The notes: generated by a model not told the origin, from the letters alone. A stretch of 64,000 bases of DNA from Hymenobacter citatus (GCF_014333615.1 NZ_JACSCY010000007.1:151570-215569), one strand, 5' to 3'. Counted from the first letter of the stretch, positions 23,833-32,711 are shown. Translations and numbers: made by a program.

Positions 23833-24714
23833 TCAATCTTTGCGGCGCAGTGACAGGGGCGTAACGCCGGTGTGCTTCTTAAAGAAGTTGTTGAAATAGG
23901 TAGGGTATTCGAAGCCGAGGCAAGTGGCAATGCTGGCTACGCTCCAATCGGTGTGTTGCAGCAGCGCCTTGGCCTCGTCCAGGATGCGGCCGGCAATGTG
24001 GGCGCTGGTGGGCTTACCCGTCACCTGCTTCACGGCTTTGTTGAGGTGATTGACGTGCACGGCCAGCCGGTCGGCGAAGTCCTGCGGTGTTTTGAGGGTC
24101 AGCTGCTGCGTTGGAAGCTCGATGGGAAACAGGCGCTCCAGCAGTTCCAGAAACAGCGACGTGAGGCGGGTGGCGGCATTGTTCGGCTGCACAACGGGAT
24201 CTGCCGGCTGTAGGTGCAGCGCCTCATGAATGAGCAGCTGTACATACGTGCGAATCAGGTCGCCCTTGAACGGATAGTCCCCTTGCTGTTCGGCCAGCAT
24301 CTTGTGAAAGATACCCCTAACGTAGTCCGCCTGGGACGCCGGGAGTTTAAACAGCGGCGTGCTGCCAATGCGAAACAGCGGCGACTGGTGCAGGCTTTCT
24401 GACCGGGCGGCGGCCACAAACTCCTCAGTAAACAGGCAGGCGTAGGCGTGCAGCCGGTCCGTGCGCAGCTCCAGCGAATACGGAATATGCGGATTGGTAA
24501 AGAACAGGTACTGCCCCCCGTCCAGCTCCAGGCGTTGGTGCGCGTAGTGAAGCACACATTTACTCTCCAGCAGCAGCACCTTATAATAGTCGCGCCGGCT
24601 GAAGATCTGCGCCGCCAGCAGCGGCCGTTCTGCCTCCTGCAACGTCAGGTTTTTCTCGTACACCTTAAAGCCTTTCAACTGTAAGTCTATAAGGGGAGAA
24701 AGGGTAGTGCTCAT
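23833..24714 (-). CDS. AraC family transcriptional regulator
   Basis: 293 residues from ATG 24714. The N-terminal ligand-sensing part is cupin-like (LHYAHQRLELDGGQYLFFTNPHIPYSLE). The C-terminal 100 residues carry two HTH motifs, with FADRLAVHVNHLNKAVKQ in the first and WSVASIATCLGFEYPTYFNNFFKKHTGVTP in the second. This layout is common for Bacteroidota regulators adjacent to a single oxidoreductase. The downstream SDR gene is the likely target; the effector is unknown. Confidence 0.92.
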   Translation of the reverse strand: MSTTLSPLIDLQLKGFKVYEKNLTLQEAERPLLAAQIFSRRDYYKVLLLESKCVLHYAHQRLELDGGQYLFFTNPHIPYSLELRTDRLHAYACLFTEEFVAAARSESLHQSPLFRIGSTPLFKLPASQADYVRGIFHKMLAEQQGDYPFKGDLIRTYVQLLIHEALHLQPADPVVQPNNAATRLTSLFLELLERLFPIELPTQQLTLKTPQDFADRLAVHVNHLNKAVKQVTGKPTSAHIAGRILDEAKALLQHTDWSVASIATCLGFEYPTYFNNFFKKHTGVTPLSLRRKD

Positions 24715-24766
24715 GTGGCAAAAGCCTGTAAATGCTTGAAAAAAGCAAACTAACAACTACTAGCCA

Positions 24767-26344
24767 TCAGCCAACAGCTACGCCAACCGCCTCCGCGCAC
24801 CGCTCGCCGTCCATTGCCGCCGATACGATGCCGCCGGCGTAGCCCGCGCCCTCGCCGCACGGAAACAGCCCGCGCACCACCGGGTGCTGCAAGGTGTCCC
24901 GGTCGCGGGGAATGCGCACGGGCGAGGAGGTGCGGCTTTCTACCCCCACAATCTGGGCGGCGTTGGTGGCGTAGCCCGGAATCTTGCGGCCAAAGTTCTC
25001 GAAGCCCTGCCGCAGCCGGCCCGCCAGATTCTTACCCAGCACCTTGTCCATGGGCACCGATACCAGGCCCGGCTGGTAGGACGTTTCCTGCAGCTCGGCC
25101 GATACCTTGCCTTTCAGGAAGTCGCCCAGGCGCTGGGCGGGGGCGGCCTGGGTGTGGCCGGCCAGCTGGCAGGCGCGCTGCTCAATCTGCTGTTGCAGGC
25201 GCAGGCCGGCCAGTGGGCCGTGCTGGCGCAGGTCCATATCCTCCAGCTCCACGGCCGTTACGATACCGGAATTGGCATACTGCGAGTCGCGGCGGCTGGG
25301 GCTCATGCCGTTGACTACTACCTCACCGGGGGCAGTGGCGGCGGGCACAATGAAGCCGCCGGGGCACATGCAAAACGAAAAGACGCCCCGTTGCCCGCCC
25401 TGGCCCTGGGTTTGGTGCACCAGCGCGTAGGAAGCGGCCGGCAGCAGGCCACGGTCGGGTAGGCGGTACTGGGCCTTGTCAATAAGCTGCTGCTGGTGCT
25501 CCACGCGCACGCCCAGGGCAAAGGGCTTGGCCTCGATGAGCACGCCGCGGCGGTGCAGCAGCTCGTAGATGTCGCGGGCCGAGTGGCCGGTGGCCAGAAT
25601 CACGGCATCGGCCAGCAGCTCCTCGCCCTGGGCCGTGACCACGCCGCGCAGGTGGTTGCCGGTCAGTACCAGATCATCTACCCGCGTGTCAAACCGCACC
25701 TCGCCGCCGGCCTGGCGCACCGAGTCGCGCAGAGCAGCTACCACGGCAGGCAGCTTGTTTGTGCCGATGTGCGGATGGGCATCTACCAATATATCGGGGG
25801 TAGCGCCGTGCTGCACCAGCAGGCGCAGGATGCGTTGCACGTCGCCGCGCTTGGTGGAGCGGGTGTAGAGCTTGCCATCGGAGTAGGTGCCCGCGCCGCC
25901 CTCGCCGAAGCAGTAGTTGCTGTCGGGGTTCACGACTTGCTGCTTGTTGAGGGCGGCCAGGTCGCGGCGGCGGGTGCGCACGTCCTTGCCGCGCTCCACC
26001 ACAATGGGGCTGATACCAAGTTCAATAGCCCGCAGCGCCGCAAACAGCCCAGCCGGACCCGCGCCCACAATCAGCACCGTGCGGCGGGCCCGACTGACGT
26101 CGGGAAACTGGAACCACGGCCCGAATAGCTCGGCCGGGGGCGCCGTGCGGTAGATGTCGGCGCGCAGGCGCACCAACGGTTGCCGGCCGCGGGCGTCGAT
26201 GCTGCGCTTGCGCAGGTGCACAAAATCGGCCTGGCCGGGGCGCAAGCCGGCAGCAGCCAGTAGGGCTTCGTAGCGGGTAAGTTCGTCGTAAGCTTGCTCG
26301 GGCGCAAGCAGCAGCTCGACTTCCTGGGGGGAAGGGGTAGACAT
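24767..26344 (-). CDS. NAD(P)/FAD-dependent oxidoreductase (COG2509-type)
   Basis: 525 residues from ATG 26344. A short N-terminal domain precedes the FAD dinucleotide fold VLIVGAGPAGLFAALRAIE with VVERGKDV ending the second strand. Further motifs are NYCFGEGGAGTYSDGKLYTR, VDAHPHIGTNKLP, VILATGHSARDIYELLHRRG and the final flavin loop GLFPCGEGAGYAGGIVSAAMDG. These match the large uncharacterised FAD-dependent dehydrogenase family found in many bacteria. The reaction is unknown. It is monocistronic here. Confidence 0.9.
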   Translation of the reverse strand: MSTPSPQEVELLLAPEQAYDELTRYEALLAAAGLRPGQADFVHLRKRSIDARGRQPLVRLRADIYRTAPPAELFGPWFQFPDVSRARRTVLIVGAGPAGLFAALRAIELGISPIVVERGKDVRTRRRDLAALNKQQVVNPDSNYCFGEGGAGTYSDGKLYTRSTKRGDVQRILRLLVQHGATPDILVDAHPHIGTNKLPAVVAALRDSVRQAGGEVRFDTRVDDLVLTGNHLRGVVTAQGEELLADAVILATGHSARDIYELLHRRGVLIEAKPFALGVRVEHQQQLIDKAQYRLPDRGLLPAASYALVHQTQGQGGQRGVFSFCMCPGGFIVPAATAPGEVVVNGMSPSRRDSQYANSGIVTAVELEDMDLRQHGPLAGLRLQQQIEQRACQLAGHTQAAPAQRLGDFLKGKVSAELQETSYQPGLVSVPMDKVLGKNLAGRLRQGFENFGRKIPGYATNAAQIVGVESRTSSPVRIPRDRDTLQHPVVRGLFPCGEGAGYAGGIVSAAMDGERCAEAVGVAVG

Positions 26345-26429
26345 GGGTGAAAGGTAGTTACCCTTTAAACCGGCGTAGGAAAAGGACCGCAAAGATACGC
26401 AGGAGCTGGTTTCTGTAGCAGAAAATAGC

Positions 26430-26546
26430 CATTAGAACGTCATTTCGACCGTAGGGAGAAATCTCGCGTGCTTCCGCTAATTCCTGACGATTGAAATTAC
26501 CGTGGCACGCGAGATTCCTTGACAAGCTCGGAATGACGTTCTAAAT
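26430..26546. repeat. Intergenic palindrome, subfamily A-like (copy 4), degenerate
   Basis: ATTAGAACGTCATTTCGACC and AATCTCGCGTG on the left face CACGCGAGATTCCTTGACA and GGAATGACGTTCTAAAT on the right, with a loop of about 35 nt. The core GCACGCGAGAT is shared with the copies at 3.4 and 18.6 kb, but the arms have diverged. It lies between two genes on the same strand. Confidence 0.75.
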
Positions 26547-26562
26547 GATGCTCTCAAACCGC

Positions 26563-26970
26563 CTACCCCACCGCCTCCACGGGCGTATCCAGAATGCGGA
26601 CGGGGCGCTTGTTCTCATCAATGGCCACAAACGTAAACACGCCCGACACAGCCTTTTCACGCTCCTCGGAATACATCTGCTCCACAAACAGGTCCACGCG
26701 CACTTTCAGGCTGGTGTTGCCAACGTGCTCCACGCGACCAATTAGCTCTACCAAGGTGCCACCGGGGATGGGGTGGGTGAAATCGACCCGCTCGGAGGAA
26801 ACTGTTACCATTTTCAGGCGCGAGAAGCGGGTGGCCGCGATGAAGGCTACCTCGTCCATCATGTGCAGGGTAGCGCCGCCAAACAGCGTGTCGTAGTGGT
26901 TGGTGGTGTTGGGGAATACGGCTTTGAAGATGCGCGTTTCGGCGCGGGTAATCTTTTCTTCGAGGGTCAT
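26563..26970 (-). CDS. Acyl-CoA thioesterase, hotdog fold (YciA/BACH-like)
   Basis: Hydrolyses acyl-CoA thioesters in the cytoplasm. ATG 26970 gives 135 residues, normal for single-hotdog members; longer frames run into the riboswitch leader and are rejected. Visible motifs are PNTTNHYDTLFGGATLHMMD (the catalytic-helix Asn/Gly/Asp segment), AATRFSRLKMVTVSSERVDF and HPIPGGTLVELIGRVEHVGNTS. It is the first gene downstream of a cobalamin riboswitch on this strand, about 186 nt away, which is an unusual regulatory link. Substrate chain length is unknown. Confidence 0.92.
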   Translation of the reverse strand: MTLEEKITRAETRIFKAVFPNTTNHYDTLFGGATLHMMDEVAFIAATRFSRLKMVTVSSERVDFTHPIPGGTLVELIGRVEHVGNTSLKVRVDLFVEQMYSEEREKAVSGVFTFVAIDENKRPVRILDTPVEAVG

Positions 26971-27057
26971 CACAACGGAGTGAAAGGGTGAAACGCCCTT
27001 CGACGGCCTTCCGCAGGAAGCCACCGCACCACAAAGCCGATAGGAGGGTAGGAAGAT

Positions 27058-27108
27058 GCGCACGACCCCAGGCCGGCGGCGCGAGGCGCTCCGGGGTGGG
27101 TCGTGTGC
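27058..27108 (-). promoter_or_regulatory. GC-rich hairpin between riboswitch and thioesterase
   Basis: GCACACGACCC and GGGTCGTGCGC (read on the minus strand) pair with one mismatch, with more pairing inside (CCGG/CCGG). It lies 50 nt after the end of the cobalamin riboswitch and 88 nt before the thioesterase ATG. It may be part of the expression platform. It has no T-tract, so a classical intrinsic terminator is doubtful. Confidence 0.4.
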
Positions 27109-27156
27109 TTTCTCGCATACCCGACAACGGCCCCAGGCGCGGGGGCAACATGTTGC

Positions 27157-27343
27157 CAGTCGACGGCAGGCAGGTCTCCTGACTCGTGCCGTATCACCCG
27201 ACCCTTCTCACCCGGCCGCGGAGCCAGGCAATGGGTAGCAAAGCGGGGACACTGTGGGGCACTCACAGTAGCGCGTCTGTTCGGGAGTTGCACCCGATTC
27301 CCTTTTCAGGCCACTCGCAGGAGTGGCCACCTTCCGTCGTCTG
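27157..27343 (-). promoter_or_regulatory. Cobalamin (adenosylcobalamin-type) riboswitch
   Basis: Read on the minus strand, the region shows the conserved blocks in order: GGGAAUCGGGUGCAA followed by a UCCCGAACAG stretch, a CGCUACUGUGA block, a helical arm ending GUGAGAAGGGUCGGG, and the 3' signature ACGAGUCAGGAGACCUGCC. The closing P1 stem pairs CAGACGACGG (minus strand of 27334-27343) with CCGTCGACTG (minus strand of 27157-27166) with one mismatch. This is a near-canonical B12 sensor. The next gene on this strand is an acyl-CoA thioesterase rather than a cobalamin transport or synthesis gene. Confidence 0.93.
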
Positions 27344-27433
27344 TTGGAAAACAGGCAAAGAACAACTGCCGGCAAAGGTAGGCGCTGGCGCGGGAATACG
27401 CATGTAAGCGTTACATAGCAGCAAACACAACAG

Positions 27434-27793
27434 TTATTCGACGCGGTAGGTAAAGGTAAAAACAGTATTGTAGGCTGGTCCCATTGTCGTGCAAGCGCGT
27501 TCCTCATCGGGCTTGAGTTGACGGATGGTGATGTATACTTTCGTGCCTTGAGGTATAGTTGTAGGTAGGTTGAGAGCGTAATAGCGTCCGCTCTCAGAGT
27601 AAGCGCTTAGCGAGGAGCCGAACATTCGCCCCACTTCTTTATTCTGCTGCTTATCAACAAAATCTATCAACGGCAAGCGGCAGTCACCGCCGACCCCCTG
27701 GGCTACCACCTCGTACTCTTTCGGTGCAGCGTCGTTTTTCTGGCAGCTAAACGCCACCAATAGAATGCCCAGCAATAGGAAATAGCGTATCAT
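27434..27793 (-). CDS. Small lipoprotein of unknown function
   Basis: About 119 residues. The N-terminus MIRYFLLLGILLVAFSC is a lipoprotein signal with a lipobox ending in Cys. The mature part has QKNDAAPKEYEVVAQGVGGDC and ends NTVFTFTYRVE, a compact beta-rich region with two more cysteines (GGDC, ERACTT) that could pair. I recognise no family. It is transcribed toward the cobalamin riboswitch region and is probably exported to a membrane surface. Confidence 0.65.
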   Translation of the reverse strand: MIRYFLLLGILLVAFSCQKNDAAPKEYEVVAQGVGGDCRLPLIDFVDKQQNKEVGRMFGSSLSAYSESGRYYALNLPTTIPQGTKVYITIRQLKPDEERACTTMGPAYNTVFTFTYRVE

Positions 27794-27972
27794 GGCCAAA
27801 GAGTTATCGGGATAGAAACCGCCTTATGAATGACTGTTAGAAAATTCTTCGCTACAGATAGGAGGGTTGAAAAGGCGAGAATGGTTGCACATTGCACGAA
27901 GCATAGCATATGGAATGGCGTAATAAGCAATTTCAACCCTTATTTAGAAAACAACGCCCCGCCGGATACTGC

Positions 27973-29277
27973 ATGACAACAACACCTACCCGCACTATGG
28001 CTTCGCGGGTGAAATCCATCTTCAGCGGCTCCATCGGCAACCTGGTAGAATGGTACGACTGGTACATCTACTCGGCGTTTGCGCTGTACTTCGCGCCGGC
28101 TTTCTTTCCCAAAGGCAATCAAACGGCGCAGCTGCTCAACTCGGCGGCCATCTTTGCGGTGGGGTTTCTGATGCGGCCGTTGGGTGGCTGGCTGCTGGGC
28201 CTCTACGCCGACCGTCGGGGTAGGAAAGCCGCCCTGTTGCTGTCGGTGCTGCTGATGTGCGCCGGCTCTCTTCTTATTGCCCTCACGCCCGGCTACGCCA
28301 GCATTGGCGTATTGGCGCCGGTGATGCTGGTAGTAGCGCGGCTGCTGCAAGGCCTGAGCGTGGGCGGCGAGTACGGCACCTCGGCCACCTACCTCAGCGA
28401 AATGGCCGATCAGAAGAATCGGGGGTTCTTTTCCAGCTTTCAATACGTGACCCTGATTGCCGGGCAATTGGTGGCTCTACTGGTACAGCTGGGCCTGCAG
28501 GCGCTGCTAACCGCAGAGCAACTGCACGCCTGGGGCTGGCGCATTCCGTTTGTGATAGGGGCAGCGGCGGCCGTAGTAGCGCTGTTTCTGCGCCAGCATA
28601 TGGAAGAAACCGACGCCTTCGTGCAAGCCGATAAGCCGGGCGCGCCAACACCAGAGCAAGCCGAAAGCAAGCTGCGCGTGCTGCTGCGCTACCCCCGCGA
28701 AGTGCTTACGGTGGTGTGCCTCACGCTGGGCGGCACCATTGTATTCTATACGTTTACCACGTACACGCAGAAGTTTTTAGTGAATACGGCGGGCTTCAGC
28801 AAGGACCAGGCTACGCTGGTGTCGTTTGGGGCGCTGGCCGTGGCTATGGTGCTGCAACCCGTGGTGGGGGCGCTGTCGGATAGGGTAGGGCGGCGGCCGG
28901 TGCTGCTGGCCTTTGGGGTAGGCGCCACCCTGGGCACCGTGCCGCTGCTGACGGCTTTGGGCCACGCCGGCAGCAGCTGGGAAGCCTTTGGGTTGCTGGT
29001 CATTGCCATGCTTATTATGAGCGGCTACACGGCCATCAACGCCGTGGTAAAAGCCGAGCTATTTCCGACCGAAATCCGGGCGTTGGGGGTAGGGCTACCC
29101 TATGCCCTCACGGTGGCCATCTTCGGAGGTACGGCTGAGTATGTAGCGCTGTTGGCGAAGCAGCACAATGTGGAAGTATGGTTTTACTGGTACGTGACGG
29201 CCTGCGCCAGTATTTCCCTTGTCACCTACCTGCGCATGGCCGACACCCGGCACACCTCGCGCATGAACCAAGTATAA
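27973..29277 (+). CDS. MHS family MFS transporter (alpha-ketoglutarate/betaine permease-like)
   Basis: 434 residues from ATG 27973, twelve membrane helices. The metabolite:H+ symporter signature is clear: GSIGNLVEWYDWYIYSAFA in helix 1, FLMRPLGGWLLGLYADRRGR between helices 2 and 3, LLQGLSVGGEYGTSATYLSE in helix 4-5, and RLGRR-like ALSDRVGRRPVLL in the second half. Members carry alpha-ketoglutarate, proline, betaine, citrate or shikimate with protons, so the cargo is uncertain. It is monocistronic and converges on a STAS-like gene. Confidence 0.9.
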   Translation: MTTTPTRTMASRVKSIFSGSIGNLVEWYDWYIYSAFALYFAPAFFPKGNQTAQLLNSAAIFAVGFLMRPLGGWLLGLYADRRGRKAALLLSVLLMCAGSLLIALTPGYASIGVLAPVMLVVARLLQGLSVGGEYGTSATYLSEMADQKNRGFFSSFQYVTLIAGQLVALLVQLGLQALLTAEQLHAWGWRIPFVIGAAAAVVALFLRQHMEETDAFVQADKPGAPTPEQAESKLRVLLRYPREVLTVVCLTLGGTIVFYTFTTYTQKFLVNTAGFSKDQATLVSFGALAVAMVLQPVVGALSDRVGRRPVLLAFGVGATLGTVPLLTALGHAGSSWEAFGLLVIAMLIMSGYTAINAVVKAELFPTEIRALGVGLPYALTVAIFGGTAEYVALLAKQHNVEVWFYWYVTACASISLVTYLRMADTRHTSRMNQV

Positions 29278-29284
29278 AAGCTGA

Positions 29285-29725
29285 CTACCGGGCACTCCAC
29301 TCGGCCGCGAGGGCCGGAAGGCGGTCTGAGTCATCCGTCAGCCAGCCCATAGCCGATTGTATATCAGAAAAATACTGCGCATCGAAGCGAATGGCTGGCT
29401 GTACCAGGTCGTGCAACGCATCAATGGCCAACTGGTTATGCATCTGCCCGCTATCCAGCACCAATACCAGTCGCTCCAGGGGTAGGGCCACCAAGCCAGG
29501 CATCCAGTGTGTGCCCAGCCATAGCTCATCTTCTACTGATAGGTCGGGGACGCTGTCCATGTCAAGCAGCAACCGGCGCACGGCTAGTTGTTGTAGCAGC
29601 AGGAGCAACTGACTGGCACTACGGCGTAGTTGGCGCACGTTGCGCCCGCTTATCCATTCCACTCGCAGCACGCTTACTACCTCGTCATATTGCAAACAGA
29701 AGTCGGTAATAGTGCGCAAAATCAC
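29285..29725 (-). CDS. STAS-like small protein
   Basis: 146 residues from a GTG at 29725. The pattern VEWISGRNVRQLRRSASQLL, then RRLLLDMDSVPDLSVEDELW, then RLVLVLDSGQMHNQLAIDAL resembles the alternating strand-helix order of STAS/SpoIIAA-like domains found in many short Cytophagales proteins. No conserved phosphorylatable Ser can be assigned with confidence. The stop lies 8 nt from the stop of the convergent transporter gene. Function unknown. Confidence 0.6.
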   Translation of the reverse strand: MILRTITDFCLQYDEVVSVLRVEWISGRNVRQLRRSASQLLLLLQQLAVRRLLLDMDSVPDLSVEDELWLGTHWMPGLVALPLERLVLVLDSGQMHNQLAIDALHDLVQPAIRFDAQYFSDIQSAMGWLTDDSDRLPALAAEWSAR

Positions 29726-29839
29726 GGATTATATCTATAAAAGTACAGTTATAAAGATAAGATTTGTAGTAGGTTGAATCAATATGACACAATCTTTTTT
29801 ATTTTGGGAAAATTAGGTTGCTCACTGGCGTAAACAAGA

Positions 29840-29867
29840 AACCCTGGCTACTGCAGCAGCCAGGGTT
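29840..29867 (-). terminator. Intrinsic terminator of the OYE gene
   Basis: AACCCTGGCT pairs with AGCCAGGGTT across an 8-nt loop. On the minus strand the stem is followed by TTCTTGTTT. It lies 31 nt beyond the OYE stop. Confidence 0.8.
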
Positions 29868-29898
29868 ATATCAGAACTAGTCTTATTTACGGGAAAAC

Positions 29899-30987
29899 CT
29901 ACTTATCCGCCCGCTTCGGACGCTTGGCGCGCTCGTACTGCACAGGCCAGGCCAGGTCCACGTCCAACTCGGAGGCGGCGTGCAAAGGGAAATAGGGGTC
30001 GCGCAGAAACTCGCGGGCTAGCAGCACCAAGTCGGCTTGGCCTTTTTGCAGGATTTCCTCGGCTTGCTGGGCGGTGGTGATGATGCCCACCGCACCCGTG
30101 GGCATCCCGGTTTGCTGTTTCACGGCCTCGGCAAACTCCACTTGGTAGCCGGGGCCGGTCGGGATTTTGGCATCGGGCACGTTGCCGCCAGTAGAGGCAT
30201 CCAGCAGATCGACGCCATTGGCCTGGAGCACGCGGGCCAGCTGCACCGAATCGTCCTTGGTCCAGCCGCCCTCGGTCCAGTCGGTGGCCGAAACGCGCAC
30301 GATAACGGGGTAGTCGTCGGGTACCTCGGCGCGGATGGCGGCCACCACGTCCAGCAGCAAGCGGCTGCGGTTCTCGAAGGAGCCACCGTATTGGTCGGTG
30401 CGCTTGTTACTGAGCGGCGACAGAAACTCGTGCAGCAGATAGCCGTGGGCGGCGTGCACTTCAATCAGCTGAAAACCAGCGGCCAGGCTGCGGCGGGCGG
30501 CGGCCCTAAAATCAGCCGTTATCTGCTGGATTTCGGCTTCGCTCAGCGCGTGCGGCGTGGCTTTGTCGGAGGAGAAGGGGAGGGCGCTGGGCGCTACCAC
30601 CTCCCAGCCGTCGGGCTGGGTGGCCGCAATGGCTTTGCCGCCTTCCCAGGGAGGCGTGGTGCTGGCCTTGCGACCGGCGTGGGCCAGCTGCACGCCCATG
30701 GCGGTGCCCTGCTGGCGCACAAAGTCGTTGATGCGCTTCAGGAAGGGCACGTGCTCGTCTTTCCAGATGCCCAGGTCCTGGGGCGTGATGCGGCCTTCGG
30801 GCGCCACGGCGGCGGCCTCCGAGATGATGAGGCCTACCCCGCCCACGGCGCGGCTGCCCAGGTGTACCAGGTGCCAGTCGTTGGCAAAGCCGTCTTCCGA
30901 GGAATACTGGCACATCGGCGACACCACAATGCGGTTTTTAAGCTCAAGGCCGCGCAAACGCAGCGGGGAAAAAAGAAGCGTAGACAT
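29899..30987 (-). CDS. Old yellow enzyme family NADH:flavin oxidoreductase (YqjM-like)
   Basis: FMN-dependent ene-reductase of the YqjM/NamA branch, reducing activated C=C bonds with NAD(P)H. 362 residues from ATG 30987. The FMN barrel is seen in NRIVVSPMCQYSSEDG (with the class Cys and Tyr), VQLAHAGRK, FQLIEVHAAHGYLLHEFLSP (catalytic His pair in VHAAHGY) and NKRTDQYGGSFENRSR. It is monocistronic between two hairpins. Physiological substrate unknown; roles in detoxifying electrophiles are common for the group. Confidence 0.93.
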   Translation of the reverse strand: MSTLLFSPLRLRGLELKNRIVVSPMCQYSSEDGFANDWHLVHLGSRAVGGVGLIISEAAAVAPEGRITPQDLGIWKDEHVPFLKRINDFVRQQGTAMGVQLAHAGRKASTTPPWEGGKAIAATQPDGWEVVAPSALPFSSDKATPHALSEAEIQQITADFRAAARRSLAAGFQLIEVHAAHGYLLHEFLSPLSNKRTDQYGGSFENRSRLLLDVVAAIRAEVPDDYPVIVRVSATDWTEGGWTKDDSVQLARVLQANGVDLLDASTGGNVPDAKIPTGPGYQVEFAEAVKQQTGMPTGAVGIITTAQQAEEILQKGQADLVLLAREFLRDPYFPLHAASELDVDLAWPVQYERAKRPKRADK

Positions 30988-31079
30988 AGGTAGGAAAAGC
31001 GTGAACGAAAACCCTAGCCCCGGCAACGGCCAAGTCGGAACTGCCGGGGTAGGGAAAACAGCACGCCCCCCAATAAGTT

Positions 31080-31115
31080 ACGACGCCTCTTCCGCGGGGG
31101 CAGAAGAGGCGTCGT
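31080..31115. terminator. Hairpin after the OmpA-family gene
   Basis: ACGACGCCTCTTC and GAAGAGGCGTCGT form a perfect 13-bp stem with a 10-nt loop, 24 nt beyond the OmpA-family stop. The T-tract on the minus strand is weak. Confidence 0.65.
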
Positions 31116-31138
31116 GTAATAGGCAAAGAAAGTAGTGG

Positions 31139-32461
31139 TTATTTCTTCACTACCCGAATGCTGATGCGGCGGTTGAGGGCGCGGCCCTCCACGGTTTCGT
31201 TGCTGGTGAGCGAATGTTTGGAACCGTAGCCTTTGGCTTGCAGCTGGGCCACAGGAATTCCCATATCGGCCAGGGCAAACATGGCGGCGCGGGCGCGCTC
31301 CTCGCTTAGGTGCAGGTTTTGTAAGTCGTTGCCGAGGCTGTCGGTGTAGCCGCCTATCTTCACCACGGCCTTCGGAAACGACTTCAGAATGCCGGCCACG
31401 TTTACCAGCTGCTGGTGCGATTCCGCCGTGAGCACGGCTTTGGCCGGCTCAAAGTACACGCGGTCGAAGTTGATCCAGCCCTTCGTGCGGTTCACCGGGT
31501 CCACCTGAATGCTGGGTTCGGCCAGGAAGGTATACAGGCGGTTTTCGGTGGAGCGGGCGCCTACCTTCTGGGTAGTGCCATTGGCGAGTTGCAGGATAAC
31601 CGGCTGGCCCGTATCGTAGATGTAGCTGTCGCTCTCGCTGTCGTAGTGGCCGGTAGCAGCTGTGCTGGTAGCCGTAGCCGCGTTTTCCGTGCCCGCATAG
31701 GTAGTGGCGGCAGGAGTAGGAGCAGTGCCCGCAAAGGCCACAGTACCCGGCACGGCCGACAGCCGCTCGTGCCCGAAATAGTACCCCAGGCTAACGGCCA
31801 GCAGCAACAGCAGTCCCCACTGCCAGCGTAGCGAGGTAGCGGCGCGCCCACCCTCAACGGGCTCAGGAGAGGCAGGGGAAGTGCCCCAGCTACCCACCCC
31901 AGCACGCACCAGCTCGGGCGTTGGCCGGGGTGCCAGCTCGGGTGTACCAGCGCTAACGGGATGCCAGGCGGCTGCTCCAATGGCCCCTAGTTCCTCCGGC
32001 TGGTTTTGCAGGTAGGAACTGAGCTGTTGTACGCTCAGCTCTTGCTCGGCGGCGTAGCGCCCCAGCGCTGCCAGCGTAGCCGCGGCCACGGTACCCAGCA
32101 GCGTGCGGGCCGCCGTGGGCTCCACGTAGGCCGATACAGACAATCGGTTGAGCGTGAGAGCATAGGCATCGCCCAGCAGGCCCTGCATCAGGTCAAGGCC
32201 GCGGCGCTGCCAGTCGGTGGTGTGCAGGTCGGCTAGGTGGTGCAACACGCCGGCGCGGTAAGCTTCCTGCGCCAGTGTGGCCAGTACTTCGGTGCCACCT
32301 GGTCGCTGCGCCCGCGCCATCAGGTGCTGCACCACCAGGGTAGCCGCTTGGTTGACGACCTGTTCAACACCCGCTTCGTTCTCCCGAACTGTGGCGCTAA
32401 TCTGGCTGATCTGCTGCGCGGTGAAGCAGCTTTTCACCGTTTGAAGTAAACTTTTTCCCAT
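31139..32461 (-). CDS. DUF937 / OmpA-domain envelope protein
   Basis: 440 residues. The N-terminal 150 residues match the helical DUF937 type (ISQISATVRENEAGVEQVVNQ, VLATLAQEAYRAGVLHHLADL). A linker is followed by one membrane helix at about 212-226 (RWQWGLLLLLAVSLGYYFG). The C-terminal 120 residues are an OmpA-like peptidoglycan-binding domain: YFEPAKAVLTAESHQQLVNV, IGGYTDSLGN, LSEERARAAMFAL and GYGSKHSL..NRRISIRV. The N-terminal half is therefore probably cytoplasmic and the OmpA part periplasmic, tethering the inner membrane to the wall. This domain pairing is known in Bacteroidota but uncharacterised. Confidence 0.85.
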   Translation of the reverse strand: MGKSLLQTVKSCFTAQQISQISATVRENEAGVEQVVNQAATLVVQHLMARAQRPGGTEVLATLAQEAYRAGVLHHLADLHTTDWQRRGLDLMQGLLGDAYALTLNRLSVSAYVEPTAARTLLGTVAAATLAALGRYAAEQELSVQQLSSYLQNQPEELGAIGAAAWHPVSAGTPELAPRPTPELVRAGVGSWGTSPASPEPVEGGRAATSLRWQWGLLLLLAVSLGYYFGHERLSAVPGTVAFAGTAPTPAATTYAGTENAATATSTAATGHYDSESDSYIYDTGQPVILQLANGTTQKVGARSTENRLYTFLAEPSIQVDPVNRTKGWINFDRVYFEPAKAVLTAESHQQLVNVAGILKSFPKAVVKIGGYTDSLGNDLQNLHLSEERARAAMFALADMGIPVAQLQAKGYGSKHSLTSNETVEGRALNRRISIRVVKK

Positions 32462-32711
32462 GGCTGTAAGAGATAGAACGTGCGGATGGATGCACCGAAG
32501 ATAAAGGTTTTTAAGCGCTTTTTGAACAAAAAAAGATAGGTAAAATGCTATTATTCAATTAGATAACTTGTACTAAAATTACCTGGTTTGCACTAAATTC
32601 CGCAACTGTCCAACGTCAGTGCGGATAGAAGAAAAAAGGTAGTGTTGGGTATCGGAAAAATACTCTTTCAAACAAGCTGTACTGTAGCATGATGGTATCG
32701 GAATAAAATAA
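32462..32711. other. AT-rich intergenic region, no gene seen
   Basis: Upstream region of the OmpA-family gene, markedly AT-rich against its surroundings, with A and T runs near 32510-32560. No open frame with coding character, no tRNA-like fold and no clear TAnnTTTG promoter element was found. It presumably holds the promoter of the OmpA-family gene. Confidence 0.4.

Noticed and set aside
26970..27293. Minus-strand frame of 107 codons between riboswitch and thioesterase
   Set aside because: It runs through the riboswitch core and hairpin, and the translation has no conserved character. Treated as leader, not gene.
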